Below, piece by piece: positions 23,001-32,940 of a DNA stretch of 64,000 nucleotides. Position 1 is the stretch's first letter, and every line of letters starts with the position of its first letter. The notes below the pieces were generated by a model. It saw nothing but the letters and a program-made list of their open reading frames with translations. It made no database searches and was not told the DNA's origin. Origin of the DNA: Calycina herbarum (taxonomy: Eukaryota > Ascomycota > Leotiomycetes > Helotiales > Pezizellaceae); assembly GCA_001414485.1 (NCBI GenBank), contig LLEY01000008.1, positions 62,001-126,000 on the forward strand. The letters are read 5' to 3'. The translations under genes and the position numbers were made by a program.

Positions 23001-23110
23001 CCGGTATGGACAGAATGAAACGTGTTCCATACTGTTGATTGTACCTCCTCTGGAGTTACCGAGGCGACTTGATTGTTCTTGTTTTGCCCCTTCTTATTCT
23101 TTCTTCCCAT
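17019..23110 (-). CDS. Large Pro/Glu-rich intrinsically disordered protein
   Basis: Five exons (23045-23110, 22850-22967, 21533-22797, 19636-21133, 17019-19444) join into 1790 residues; every junction is GT-AG and restores frame. The start MGRKNKKGQNKNNQVAS is basic. Residues about 60 to 1270 are a nearly unbroken low-complexity polymer of Glu, Pro, Ser, Ala and Val, with loosely repeated SKEPEPxPEEP and VVEExP units. A Lys-rich island (KKKEKEKKGKKGKGKDKE) sits inside the first third. The final 400 or so residues switch to Lys/Arg/Glu/Ser-rich charged coil and end in a short block, KEKGVKGFFKKIGVL. No enzymatic fold is visible. The acidic-then-basic layout suggests a charge-segregated scaffold or cytoskeleton/cell-periphery factor, but that is inference. 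Introns 3 and 4 (399 and 191 nt) are long for this genome and contain fold-back elements. Confidence 0.8.
19490..19605. repeat. Fold-back element inside an intron
   Basis: Inside the 191-nt fourth intron of the Pro/Glu-rich gene, GGTTAGAAAAATTGAGAAA and TTTCTCATTCTTCGAAACC are near-reverse complements around a 5-nt loop. Outer arms AATCATTAACCTAGATGG and CATCTCGGTCATTGATT extend the stem. It resembles the elements in the third intron and at 1660 and 2525. Confidence 0.65.
21149..21260. repeat. Fold-back element inside an intron
   Basis: Within the 399-nt third intron of the Pro/Glu-rich gene, CGTTTGGAAGAATCAAGAA pairs imperfectly with TTCCTCAATTCTTCTAAAGG. TTGTGCGA at the left and TTGTACAA at the right match words in the other fold-back copies. 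Confidence 0.5.
21307..21483. mobile_element. 177-bp fold-back MITE-like element in an intron
   Basis: The whole segment is an imperfect palindrome with arms of about 85 bp. The left end TCTGAACAATATCTGTTTAA mirrors the right end TTAAATAAATATTGTTCGGA, and GTAATCAAAATGAACG mirrors CGAATCTTGATTATCC around the centre. It lies wholly inside the third intron of the Pro/Glu-rich gene, so it would be removed by splicing. No coding capacity. Confidence 0.75.
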
Positions 23111-25218
23111 GATCAGAGACAACTGGCGCTCGGCTCGCTGCGGGTACACCCGACACTGGGGAACGGGATTGGAAAACTGGATTTTCGTAGGCACAACAAC
23201 GGGGGGTGGAGAGAGGCGTTGGGTTAAGGCTAATGCTTGCAAGGACAAACGAAATTGAGTTGGGAAACAATGATGTATAATAATTCGACGAGCAAATGAC
23301 CTGTCTGTAAAAAATGCCAAACGGGCGATTAAGTATAGGAAATGGTTGGGAGAAAGCTCATTGGTAAGGCGCACCGGAGCACGGCGAGAGACAAGGAAAA
23401 ACGCAGAGTATGAACACCACCTACACAGGTGCTGCTTCTTGTCTCCCGCGGGGGACCCTTCAGAGCACCCCACGACTTGCTGGTTCGAAAGTCCAAATGA
23501 CCATAATCGTGCTCATCAGCCATTGGGCAGCCATGGTGCACTCGCGCCACGTCGCATTGAGTGGTTCTGGAATGACCGGAGGGCGAGCAATGATGAACAT
23601 CCGCGATATCGCTCACGATGCGGCCCAACCCAACGCTGTCTGCAACCTGCAGGCCGACACGAAACGAGCAACGAGTAATGGGCTAAATGGAGTGCAGCGT
23701 ACATAATGGAGCAGAATAAATGGGGGTGCATCAGAGGTGCCAGAGGGGGACTGATGCGTCTGCTGGAGGGTACAGACCTACCTTGCAACCCGAGGGAGGT
23801 TGTATTTAGGCCTGGACTAGATGATGATGGATGTGAAGCGAAGATGTACGGAAAATATCGGTTATCCTGTGAGCTTGCCACTAAGCAGCTTCATCCTCCG
23901 TCACTCTTTTTGACCAACTAGTGCTTCGTCTCAACAGCCCGTTTATAGATATTCCTGCATGTTCCTCTGTTGTGGCGCCACGAATCTGCTCTAGTCCTTG
24001 AACTTGTAGATGTACCAAGTACAGTATAGTTCCTAGACATCCCGACTCTTTCTGGTGTGGGTGTGTGGCACTTGGCTGCACTCTCATGGACCCGTATGAA
24101 CTAAGTTCAATGGTTGAATATATTATCTCTCTCTCCTACTGGTTCCTGGGCAAAAAGGGGAATCGATGCCGTCCCGCCTGCCCGCGGCCTTCCTTTCTGC
24201 ATGGCGTGCAGTGTGCAACGTGTTCGCCTGTGGCCTCGTCCGCCTCGTCCGTCAAAATGCAGCAGAGCCAATCCAGACTTGACCCAATCGTGAGTAGGAA
24301 AAGGACTGAAGCGTGGATCGCAATTGTAGTTGGGATGAAGCACCCTCACGAGGGTCTTTTTTCGGCAGGTCTATATCGCGGGGAACAGATAATAATGATG
24401 GTGGGGTTTGAATTGTTGATATTGGTTGATGTGGTGACACTGATTAGTTGATGTTGTGCGTTGTCGGGCTCGAATTCTTTTTGGAGGTGTGGCTGTTTGC
24501 TGGCTGATGTCCATGGATACTATAGCCTGTCCATTCAGGGGCTTCCATTTGTTCTTAGCGAAGCCCGTGCTTTGGGTATTGCTGTTTTGAATTCTTGACT
24601 GATAACTTCTCAAAGAGTTCCATCAACTTCGTTCTGCACACACACGGTGGGAATTCGATCAATACTATATTGTTAACATCAAATCAATTTTGACTTCTAC
24701 CAAAACCCCAGTACCCACACCCTGTTCAACCATTGTGTTTCCCTGTGAAATGTTGAGGCGAGCGGTGGAACCGGCTTCTTGTTTCCCCGGTATTCATCTC
24801 TGTTATCTGGCAATATAATTGTCTCGCATGTGGACCCGATGGAGCACGATGGGTCAAATGCAAAAGGAACTTACCGTAGTGTCATGATTGGCGGTGAGAC
24901 AAGACTACACGTGATACAGAAAGCGCTCACTTGACTTGGGAATCTGCGTCAAGAGTCAAGACTCTCCACAATGAGATAACATGTCGGTGAAGAACGAATT
25001 GGTATTGATTGGAAAAAATGTGTACAGCGGAGACCGAATCCTAAAACGCCGGCGCAGAATGTGGATTAGGAATCTTAAGCGTCTGAAATGACTCCATCCA
25101 AACTTCCCAACAACCAGCAAATATCCCCCAAATGACTATGCAGGTCCCGGCAATCGCGAGGCAAATCTTGAAAAATGTCAAGGCCCCTCATGCAACATCG
25201 AAGCGGGATGGAGCTGTA
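23111..25218. other. 2.1-kb intergenic region
   Basis: Upstream region of the Pro/Glu-rich gene, meeting the 3' end of SNF7. It is richer in G+C around 23350-23700 than the rest of the window. No frame here has splice support or a recognisable domain, and no RNA gene was identified. A long, unannotated 5' leader for the large gene is possible. Confidence 0.45.
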
Positions 25219-26126
25219 TCACATGGCCATCTCGGCCTGCAGTTTTCGTAGCTCCTCTTCCTCGTCATCCATCTCCGCAGATTGTATTGGCGCCTTCGAT
25301 TTGACTATTGTTTCTTGTTAGCAGCGAATTAAGCGGGGAAAACGGCGAATGGAACTTACTCTCTGGATTGACGGCAGCTGGTAATCTGTGTACCTGATCC
25401 GACACGGGCACATTTCCAGAATCCAGCATTTTCGTATCAAGAGCTTCTTGCTCAAGTTCCGCCAGCTCATCCTCCAACTCGCCCTCGTCATACGTCTCAC
25501 CCATCGGTGCACTTGTGATGGCATTAGAGATCTCTTCTCCAAGGGCATGTTGTTCTCGAAGTTTCTCCCTATGAGTGGAATGTCAGTTTCTGGCTTCCAA
25601 ACGTCAAACCATGAATATTCAACATACATCGTTTCATCCACCTTGTCGATATTTAGGCCACTGTGGATATCTGCCATGGCTTTCCCGGCCTTCTCCATAG
25701 CCACCAGAGTCTCTCTATTAATATTCGCTGCTTCAATCGAGAAGACTTGCTGCTCTAACGTCGCGATTTGGGATGAGGTTTGCTCAAGTGTGTGTTCGTG
25801 CTGCTTCTTGCGTCGCAGTGCGGCCTTTGCAGCTGTTCAAAATACAAGTCAGTAACCAGCATGAGGATTGTGGGAGTGAGGGGCACGATGGGGCTGTGAC
25901 ATGGAATCAAGGGCGAGCACTCTGAAGAAAGGGGACCCGTACCGGTCTTGTTGGTGGCAATATTCTTCCTGGCGATAGCATCTTGCTCCTCCATTTGGTT
26001 TTGTAGATGCCGCTCTCTCTTCTGCAACATCTCTAGTTGCGATCTCAAACCTAGAATCGCATTCTTTGGAGAGTCTTTCTTCTTCTGGGCACTCTGCCCC
26101 CCAAACCAGCCCCATACTCCGGACAT
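25219..26126 (-). CDS. SNF7: ESCRT-III core subunit Snf7/Vps32
   Basis: Four exons (25943-26126, 25628-25832, 25360-25568, 25219-25304) give 227 residues, the usual length. The start MSGVWGWFGG is the amphipathic membrane-inserting N-terminus of Snf7. Next comes the basic helical core (LGLRSQLEMLQKRERHLQNQ, ALRRKKQHEHTLEQTSSQIA, ALEQQVFSIE-like). The acidic C-terminal half contains DELAELEQEALDTKML and the terminal helix EEEELRKLQAEMAM, which matches the MIM1-type motif read by Vps4. Snf7 polymerises on endosomes to drive intralumenal vesicle formation, and in filamentous fungi it also takes part in pH signalling with the PalA/PalC partners. It is divergent from TEN1 across 528 bp. Confidence 0.95.
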
Positions 26127-26654
26127 TTTGTATTATGTATGGGCAGTCCCGAAAGACTCGATATGGCAGAACTGACGCCCCGCAGATTCAGAAGATTTCG
26201 TTTGGATGTTCGCGGTCTGGGCTAGTTCTAGATGAGGTCTCTTGTTCGGGGTATGTTATCGGTCGGCTGTAGATAGTGGGGCTGCGAGTTCGGTTTGCGT
26301 CGATATAAAGGGCCACAAAGAATCTAATAAACGTGGAGTTGGCAGTAGTGTAAGATGCCGGTGTGAGGAAGTGCGACGGAGATGATGGAAAATTCTTGGG
26401 TTGGTATGAGGTCGTTTGTTGGGATGTTTCGTTGGCTTGGGCGGTAGGTGACCAGATTGTGAGGTTGTGCCTTCTTCACGATGACGCGGGACGCTAGGCA
26501 CCATTTCTGGTTTAGCGTACGTTAAACTCACGTGCCAGTCCTCCAAACTAGTTTGAGACATACATTCACTGCAGCTAGCCTCCAACTCAAAAGGCTTTAC
26601 AATCCGACGACATGATATTTACACCTTCGTAACCAGCAAAAGCGAGATGGGAAG
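26127..26654. promoter_or_regulatory. Bidirectional promoter region SNF7/TEN1
   Basis: A 528-bp gap between divergent start codons. An out-of-frame ATG at 26647 sits eight bases before the TEN1 start and could lower its initiation. No other element is assigned. Confidence 0.4.
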
Positions 26655-27366
26655 ATGGCGGAAATAAACAATGGACCTGTTCCTACCACCTTGGCGTTGC
26701 TATCGGATCTTCCCGGATTCCCTTCAGGGGCAAAGGTGCGCTTTCTTGGGTGGTGAGTTGAATACGCTTCTTATGTCTTGCCGATGATCTTACACCATGA
26801 AACTATTATTTCTGACTTCAGAATCCTCCCATCCAACAATAGACCACCCACAAGTGTAGGCTTCCGCTGTCTTTCTAGCTAGTAGCTACTAGAAAGAGCT
26901 GGTTGAATCTTGGAGCGTTCTACACGTCAATATCATCCTTCATTTCCCCCTCTTGTTTTACAAACTTGACTAAGCTTATTCTCGCAGCGTTTCTACTTAC
27001 ACCACAAAGTCTGCAACTTTGACTCTTGAACACAACCATCCTCCGAGACAACCGGGACAGACCCAAAAGCCAATCAAAGTTCAGGTGGATGTCAAGCTTC
27101 TACTCTCTACGATGAAGTCGCTTGAGACTCAAGTTGGCGAATGGGTCAATGTAATCGGCTACATAACTGCAAACCCCAACAAAAAACCTAAAGAGGATAA
27201 AGCTTCCAAAGAGGATCCCGGTTTGCAAATTCAAGCATTGATCTTGTGGTCTGCCGGGTCTTTTGATCTCCATGGATATGAGCGAAGTCTCGATCAGCAA
27301 AAACGAGACAGGGATTCTTCAGACGAGAAATCACTTTCTAAAGGCCTTCAGACGAACCAGGCTTGA
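26655..27366 (+). CDS. TEN1: CST telomere-capping complex subunit Ten1
   Basis: Two exons (26655-26752, 26988-27366) give 158 residues. Conserved stretches are PTTLALLSDLPGFPSGAKVRFLGC across the junction, the strand LTLEHNHPP, and QVDVKLLLSTMKSLETQVGEWVNVIGYI. Together they form the small OB fold of fungal Ten1. In the family, Ten1 binds Stn1 and helps protect and replicate telomere ends. A Lys/Asp/Ser-rich tail follows LILWSAGSFDLHGYERSL. The intron is 235 nt, long for this locus, with branch CTTGAC and acceptor GCAG; the ATG chosen opens the frame needed for FLGC. The match is to family pattern, not to an aligned sequence. Confidence 0.88.
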
Positions 27367-30300
27367 CGCCATTGGAAAATTCCACATGGAAAGAAAATAG
27401 AGAAAAATTCAGCTTGTTGGCCTTCAAATATTATTATTGACTTTGGCTCCTCCTTTGCTCAAAGTTTGGGACCTTAACGGTAGGTTTCAGGCATCAAAAG
27501 CTTCTCGAGTTGAATTGTGCTGAGATTGTCGTAATGAAAAGGACAAACCGGGAGCTGGCAAGTAAAAACCATCGGCGATTGCTCTGGTACAACTGCTTAA
27601 GTTGAGAAACCGTGGACTGTCCAGGACAAGCAAAAGTATTATTCCAATAGGTTTGGAAGAATGAAAAACCAGATCTCCTAAAATTTCTTGCGATTATCCG
27701 AAAGTTGTTGCGCTTTCGTGGGCTATTTCGACCACTAATGTGTATGGTGTAAAGGTCGTTTAAAGTGTGCGCAGACTTCCTTTATTTTGAGTTGAAATAC
27801 TCTCTCGCTGGGTAAGAGGACTCGAGGTCGCTCCTTCCCTTGTTACCTCGACCCTGGCATCCTTCAGACTGCGACGAGAGTGAGGAGGGAAGATACGACC
27901 CTGAGCAGTCCATATCAGAATATGATTATTACCCCAAGTGGGCAGAAAGAGTATCTCAACTCAAAATTCAGAAAAGGGCGAAAGTGGTGTTCTGAGAGCA
28001 GTGATTGAATCCTTACGAGACTTCCTCTTACTTATACCTTTGACAGCCCTTTGCACTTACTTCCACACCACCTTTCTTTATATTTTCCCAGTTCAACGGG
28101 GTCTTGTATTTTGATTCGGACAAGTCAGCCAAAAGCCATAGTAGTGCTGCGGATATCCCACGAACCTCTTTTACAGTTGGTCTGCCATCTTTCGTTTGAA
28201 AAGGTCAAGCTTTGTTATCGCCCCCAAATTCCATTCCCCTTTGCCAAAACCAACACGAACAAGAACCCAGAGGGCCTCACGTCAGACGGAAACAGCCGTA
28301 TGTTGTTATACGGTAGGACTTGTTTGATAGGAAAGTCAAATTCCTTGCATCCTCAATCCTGGTTGGACGCTAAAAACTATCTGCAGCAATGGTGTTCATA
28401 TCCCCTCGGTACTTCATGCCGGCATTAGATACGCATACCCAAGCTGCATGCCTGTACTTCGTTTTGCGTCGACATCGTCGGTCACCGAATTCACCGTTAT
28501 GTCCGCATCGATGGATTTATGCCCCCACAATTCCTTCTCGATAGAAAACCTTCGCCCAGCTCTGGTCAAAAATGTATCTTTGTCTCCCCAAAATATTGCC
28601 GTTCGCAGCTTGTTCTGGTACAAAAACACCCCCGGCATTTAATTTCCACCGAAAGCCATGGCTTGAGCCTCAACGGCATTCCGTTCGTGAGAATTGTCGC
28701 CCGGCTACGGTGCCATGCCCATAAGTTGAAGACAAAACATTCCAAGAACGCCCATTATCGGGTTTGAAAGTACATTCTTTAAAAATGGAAATCCCACTCA
28801 ATCTCTCCTCTTACCCGAGCTTCCCGGAAAAGTTCGTGGAATCGGTTCAGAGCCTTGTCAATGTTGAAAATGACTCACGTGAACGGGGCACTCCCAGAGT
28901 AGAGGATAAGCTTCTTTTTCCAAAGACTGGTGTTCCTGGCTTATGCACCCCACGATTTCCTGGGCCATTTCCCAGATCATGCAAGTTAGGTTCGTACTGT
29001 TGAAGAATTTTAAAAGCCTCAGGACCCGGAGATACCGAAACGCTGGAAAAAGCAAACATGGGACTCGCTTTCAGCTGATCGAGCTGCCTAGGAAAGGCTG
29101 TGGTGCATTCGTCATGCGAATTGTAATTCGAAAACGAAACTTGAAGGTCTTGTGTTCTGACATCGACGAAAGTCCCACGCTCTGGGCGGTTTTCTTGACT
29201 TGGAGACGTGGAAGATAGCTCCCGAACAAGGATCGTATGAGTACTCGTTCGTGGCGTGATCAAGAAAAGAGTCTTACTGGCAATCGGACCTTGGTTCACA
29301 TCTTGAAGCCATCATCCCTCCCACAGGGCGCCATAACCCTTTGTTCTCATCCTCCATTCCCAGAAGTTGCGATAGGGCGAGAATCGTATCAATTGAATGC
29401 CCCAACATCACTCACACAAGCATGAATGTTGAAACCATCGACTGATCATATCCATCCCTGGATATTATAAACGTCGATCTTCCAAGGAGAAGTAATTACA
29501 AAGAGGGTAACGATGTGTTTATAGGAGGGGCATCGACATCTTAAAAGCTTGTATTAAGGTTGTAAGGCTGCATAAGTGTCGAGGATATCCTTGTTTTGTT
29601 TTCTTTTTCATGGGAGATCTACAAAATCTGGGGAAACGACTAGCGAATGATATTTTTACGAGGCGAGGGATCTACAAACACCAACTTTTCAAGTGTTACC
29701 CTGAACACTTTGAAACAATCAAATTTGATTGTTCCAAGGGTCAATATTCTAAAATGTTCCAAGCTTTTAAGATAATTGTTTATTTTGCCTTGAACAACGA
29801 GAGCTAGGAGGCAGGTGCGAGCCTGACTGCCGCTTTTAATTGCCATCCCAGTCAGGGCTAGACTTGGTGTTAGACGAATACGGGGATATTCGGTAGGATT
29901 CTAGACAATAAAATATTGGTCTAAAAGGGGGGTTGGATTATGAATGGTGGTTTCATTTTTAAGCCTCTTAATTTCATTTTCTCGCCCGACTTATATATGC
30001 TTCCGATACCCGCCGCACTTCCAGCGTCTCACAAATTTCCCAACCATGGAAACTCGCCAATCAAAGCAGAAAGTCGTGCGACTTCGCTTATTCTGTATCA
30101 CCTTCAAATCTATCAAACCGCGGAGACAATCACAATTTCGTCCAACGTCCGGTTCCTCCTCAATTCCTACACACAAACAGCCCCCAAATTTCGCCGAAGC
30201 AACACAGAATTTAATTAGCAAGAATTATTTTTCAACCCCTCTGTTTTTTTCCGCAAGGGAAACCGGTCGAGCATTTTGAGGCGGAGGGTGGGATACTAGC

Positions 30301-31029
30301 CAATAAAATCGGCAGCCTCACTAAGGCGAACAATGCGGGCTTTAGCCAACCACTCCAAATTCAATGAAAGACTAAGTACCTCTGCATTCTCACTCGCATA
30401 TCTTGAAAATGGTAGACTGCGATGACCAGCTACAGGGGCGTAACGCAAATAAGCCTACAGGCGGCAGGAAGACCTACAATGGAGCAGCAGCGGTCTCGCT
30501 TCCTTGTCTTTAGTTGTCTCCGACAGAAATTGTTCAGGTGAGCAAATATTTGTTTTTTGTCCAATGTGGCAGGGGGGTTTGGTAAGAGAATCGAAAGGAA
30601 GGAACGGAAGAAAACCTGGAACGAACCACACTCACGATAGTGGTTTGCCACTGGGTGACTGTCTTTGGGTTGATCAGACCGCTCCTTCCCTCCCCCTCTC
30701 AGTCTTCTATAAAGTCTCCAGAGAGGTTTTATCACTTCTCAAAATCATATCTCGATCAAACTAGACAAACGCTATCCCTTCTTCGAGATATCCAGCCACC
30801 TCATCATCAAACGCCCCCAATAATACAAACTTGTATCTTTTTTAATACCAATCACACCACTCCTCATTCCTTGTTCCCTCTTCCTGGTTCCTCAATACTT
30901 AATTCTCATTTCCTTCATCCATGTCTTTGTAGAAATCCCTCCCATCGATTTCTTCAAGTCAAACACAAATACGTTATTCTTTTCATGTCCTCAAACTCCT
31001 CAGTCCGGCAAAAGAGAAAATAAGCAACA
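27367..31029. other. 3.7-kb gene-poor region
   Basis: Short frames occur on both strands (for example 28847-29299 minus, 28051-28428 plus), but none has a recognisable domain or a consistent exon chain. It contains a partial MITE (29720-29838). It may hold a decayed gene around 28.4-29.3 kb; I could not assign it. Confidence 0.5.
29720..29838. mobile_element. MITE, partial copy, reverse orientation
   Basis: The right end ACTGCCGCTTTTAA followed inward by GGCAGGTGCGAGCC and CAACGAGAGCTAGG is the reverse complement of the left end shared by the copies at 6996 and 42454. The similarity runs for about 110 bp. The opposite terminal repeat is missing or diverged beyond recognition, so this is a truncated or altered copy. 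Confidence 0.65.
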
Positions 31030-31620
31030 ATGTCTTCAGACAAAAACCAATACTGGATACCAAACCACGACATCAATAAGAAAGTCATCACCCAAGAAAT
31101 ACAGTATTACTTGGGTCCCGAGTCTACTGTTCGGCCTTATACAAGAGAAGTATGTTCTCTATTCCTCATCACTTGATGACTTCCCCTTCCCACTAGCTCT
31201 GATACTCACAAACCACCCAGGGCGAAGACGGCTTCCTAATTTCCACCCCCGGAGAATGCCTCACAGATGTACATCTCCCTTTCTTCCCTCTTCCCTCTTC
31301 CCAGTTCCCTCTCCCCCACCTTTCTCCTCCCAACTAACACAACCCCCAAGGAACAAATAGACGACATATGCCGCAAATCCCAAGAAGTCTGGGAAAAACA
31401 AGCCGCCGCGCGGCTAAAGAAAGAATCAGACTGGCAACTCAAACGACCCCTTCATCAACCCGTCGTCGTTTCTCGTGGAGGAAGTGGGGGTGGAAGTGGA
31501 AGTGGGAGTTCGCGATCTCATCATCATGGTAGACATTCAAGGGACAGGGATCGGGATAGGGGCGAGGGACATTCGAGACACAGGCCTTTTACTCATGATG
31601 CGGAGTGTTCTCGGAGATGA
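31030..31620 (+). CDS. Small conserved fungal protein of unknown function
   Basis: Three exons (31030-31149, 31221-31268, 31351-31620) give 145 residues. The N-terminal half is a compact acidic region: YWIPNHDINKKVITQEIQYYLGPESTVRPYTREGEDGFLISTPGECLTDEQIDDICRKS in three parts, with the middle 16 residues on a 48-nt exon. The C-terminus is low-complexity: Gly/Ser runs, then Ser/His/Arg/Asp-rich repeats (SRDRDRDRGEGHSRHR). I recognise the N-terminal pattern as recurring in filamentous ascomycetes, without an assigned role. The RD-rich tail would suit nucleic-acid or protein binding, which is only a guess. Confidence 0.7.
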
Positions 31621-32940
31621 GACGAGGTGGAGTCGAGAACAAGAGCAAGAGCAAGATGTGGCCTGGAAGCCCGGGTTTTGGTTTGGAAGGGAGATGGGAG
31701 AGGGGGGGAGTATCGCAGAGGGAGGAATTCGTATGTGCGCTTGCTTGGGGTTTGCATGGCGTGGCTGGTCGTTTTTGGTGGTTCTGGTTTCGATTTCGCC
31801 ACTCGTGTGTTTTTCATTTCATTTCGTCTTATTGTTTGGAGGCATTTTTATCATTCTTCTTTTCAGCATCATATTCCCCATACTCAACTCAGCCTCGTTC
31901 AGAAATCCAACACCTTCTCCCCCATCATCATCTCAGCGTTCTAGATCCTCAAAAGTTGGCAGAAATTACATAATACTAGACGGGTGTGGAAACCACTCGC
32001 AAGCATAGAATAATAAGAATAGAATACCACAAGCACCATAAATAAAAAAAGCCTCGCGTCACAAAATGACGTTACGTCGTACAGTTTCAATGCACCAGCC
32101 CGCTGATCCATCAGTTTGACTCCGTGCAGTATTGAGAGTAATCTCGTGTCAGAGGAAGGACTACCATGAGTACGCGGAAGGAACTTCTCCAGATCAATTA
32201 TCGAGGAGGCCTTCATCAAGGCAAAACGAAACGCTCCCCTCACGTCTCATCTCGCGCATCTCTCCCGAGCGATCATAAGACACATTGCCAAACTGGGCAC
32301 AAGTAGGTCACAGAACGAGGAAAAGATCCCGATGTGCCATCCATAAGAGAGAGACGGGTAAGCCCTCACTCAAGCTTCGGATCAAATGAAACAAAAACGA
32401 TACACGATACATGAACTCTCGACTATTTAGGAGAGTTGCATCCCGTCCCGAGCTTGTAATTCCAATGGCACGAAACAACCACACCATAGAAAAAGCGAGG
32501 CAAAAGACACAAGAAGAAGATGTATGGTTTAGGAAAGACCCGAAGGACGAAAGTGATGCTACGATAGTAAGAGAACATGACAATTTATCCACGCAATATG
32601 AATTGGATGTCGCATCGACGAAGGGGGGGCATCGTGATCACTCCACCAACAACATGATAGGGCTCCGACCCTTCCAAGAAGAAAGCCTTATATATTTATG
32701 AATGCTACTTCACTGAATCATGTCTGTACATGAAAAATTTCAAAACTAACTAAACATATGAACTGCCAATAATGCAAACACTTGTGATTCCTCAGTTCCC
32801 GCCAGACCAAAAACGCCAAGCAGATGTAAAGTACATCTAGCTTCCAAATCCTACCAATATAACGCCTTCATGCCGATACGCCGCTAATTTTGCCCACCCT
32901 AAAGCATATGATCCCACTCGTTGCATATAATCCCATATAC
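31621..32940. other. Intergenic, 3' flanks of two convergent genes
   Basis: No gene supported. A Tyr/Trp-rich short frame continues past the stop at 31620 but lacks a domain. The right part is the 3' region of FHL1. Confidence 0.45.

Noticed and set aside
23111..23630. Minus-strand 176-residue frame and others upstream of the large gene as an extra N-terminal exon
   Set aside because: The basic MGRKNKKGQNK start at 23110 already gives a clean first exon; upstream sequence shows no supporting splice or conserved pattern.
28847..29299. 150-residue minus-strand frame as a gene
   Set aside because: No recognisable domain, no consistent neighbouring exons, and competing frames on the other strand.
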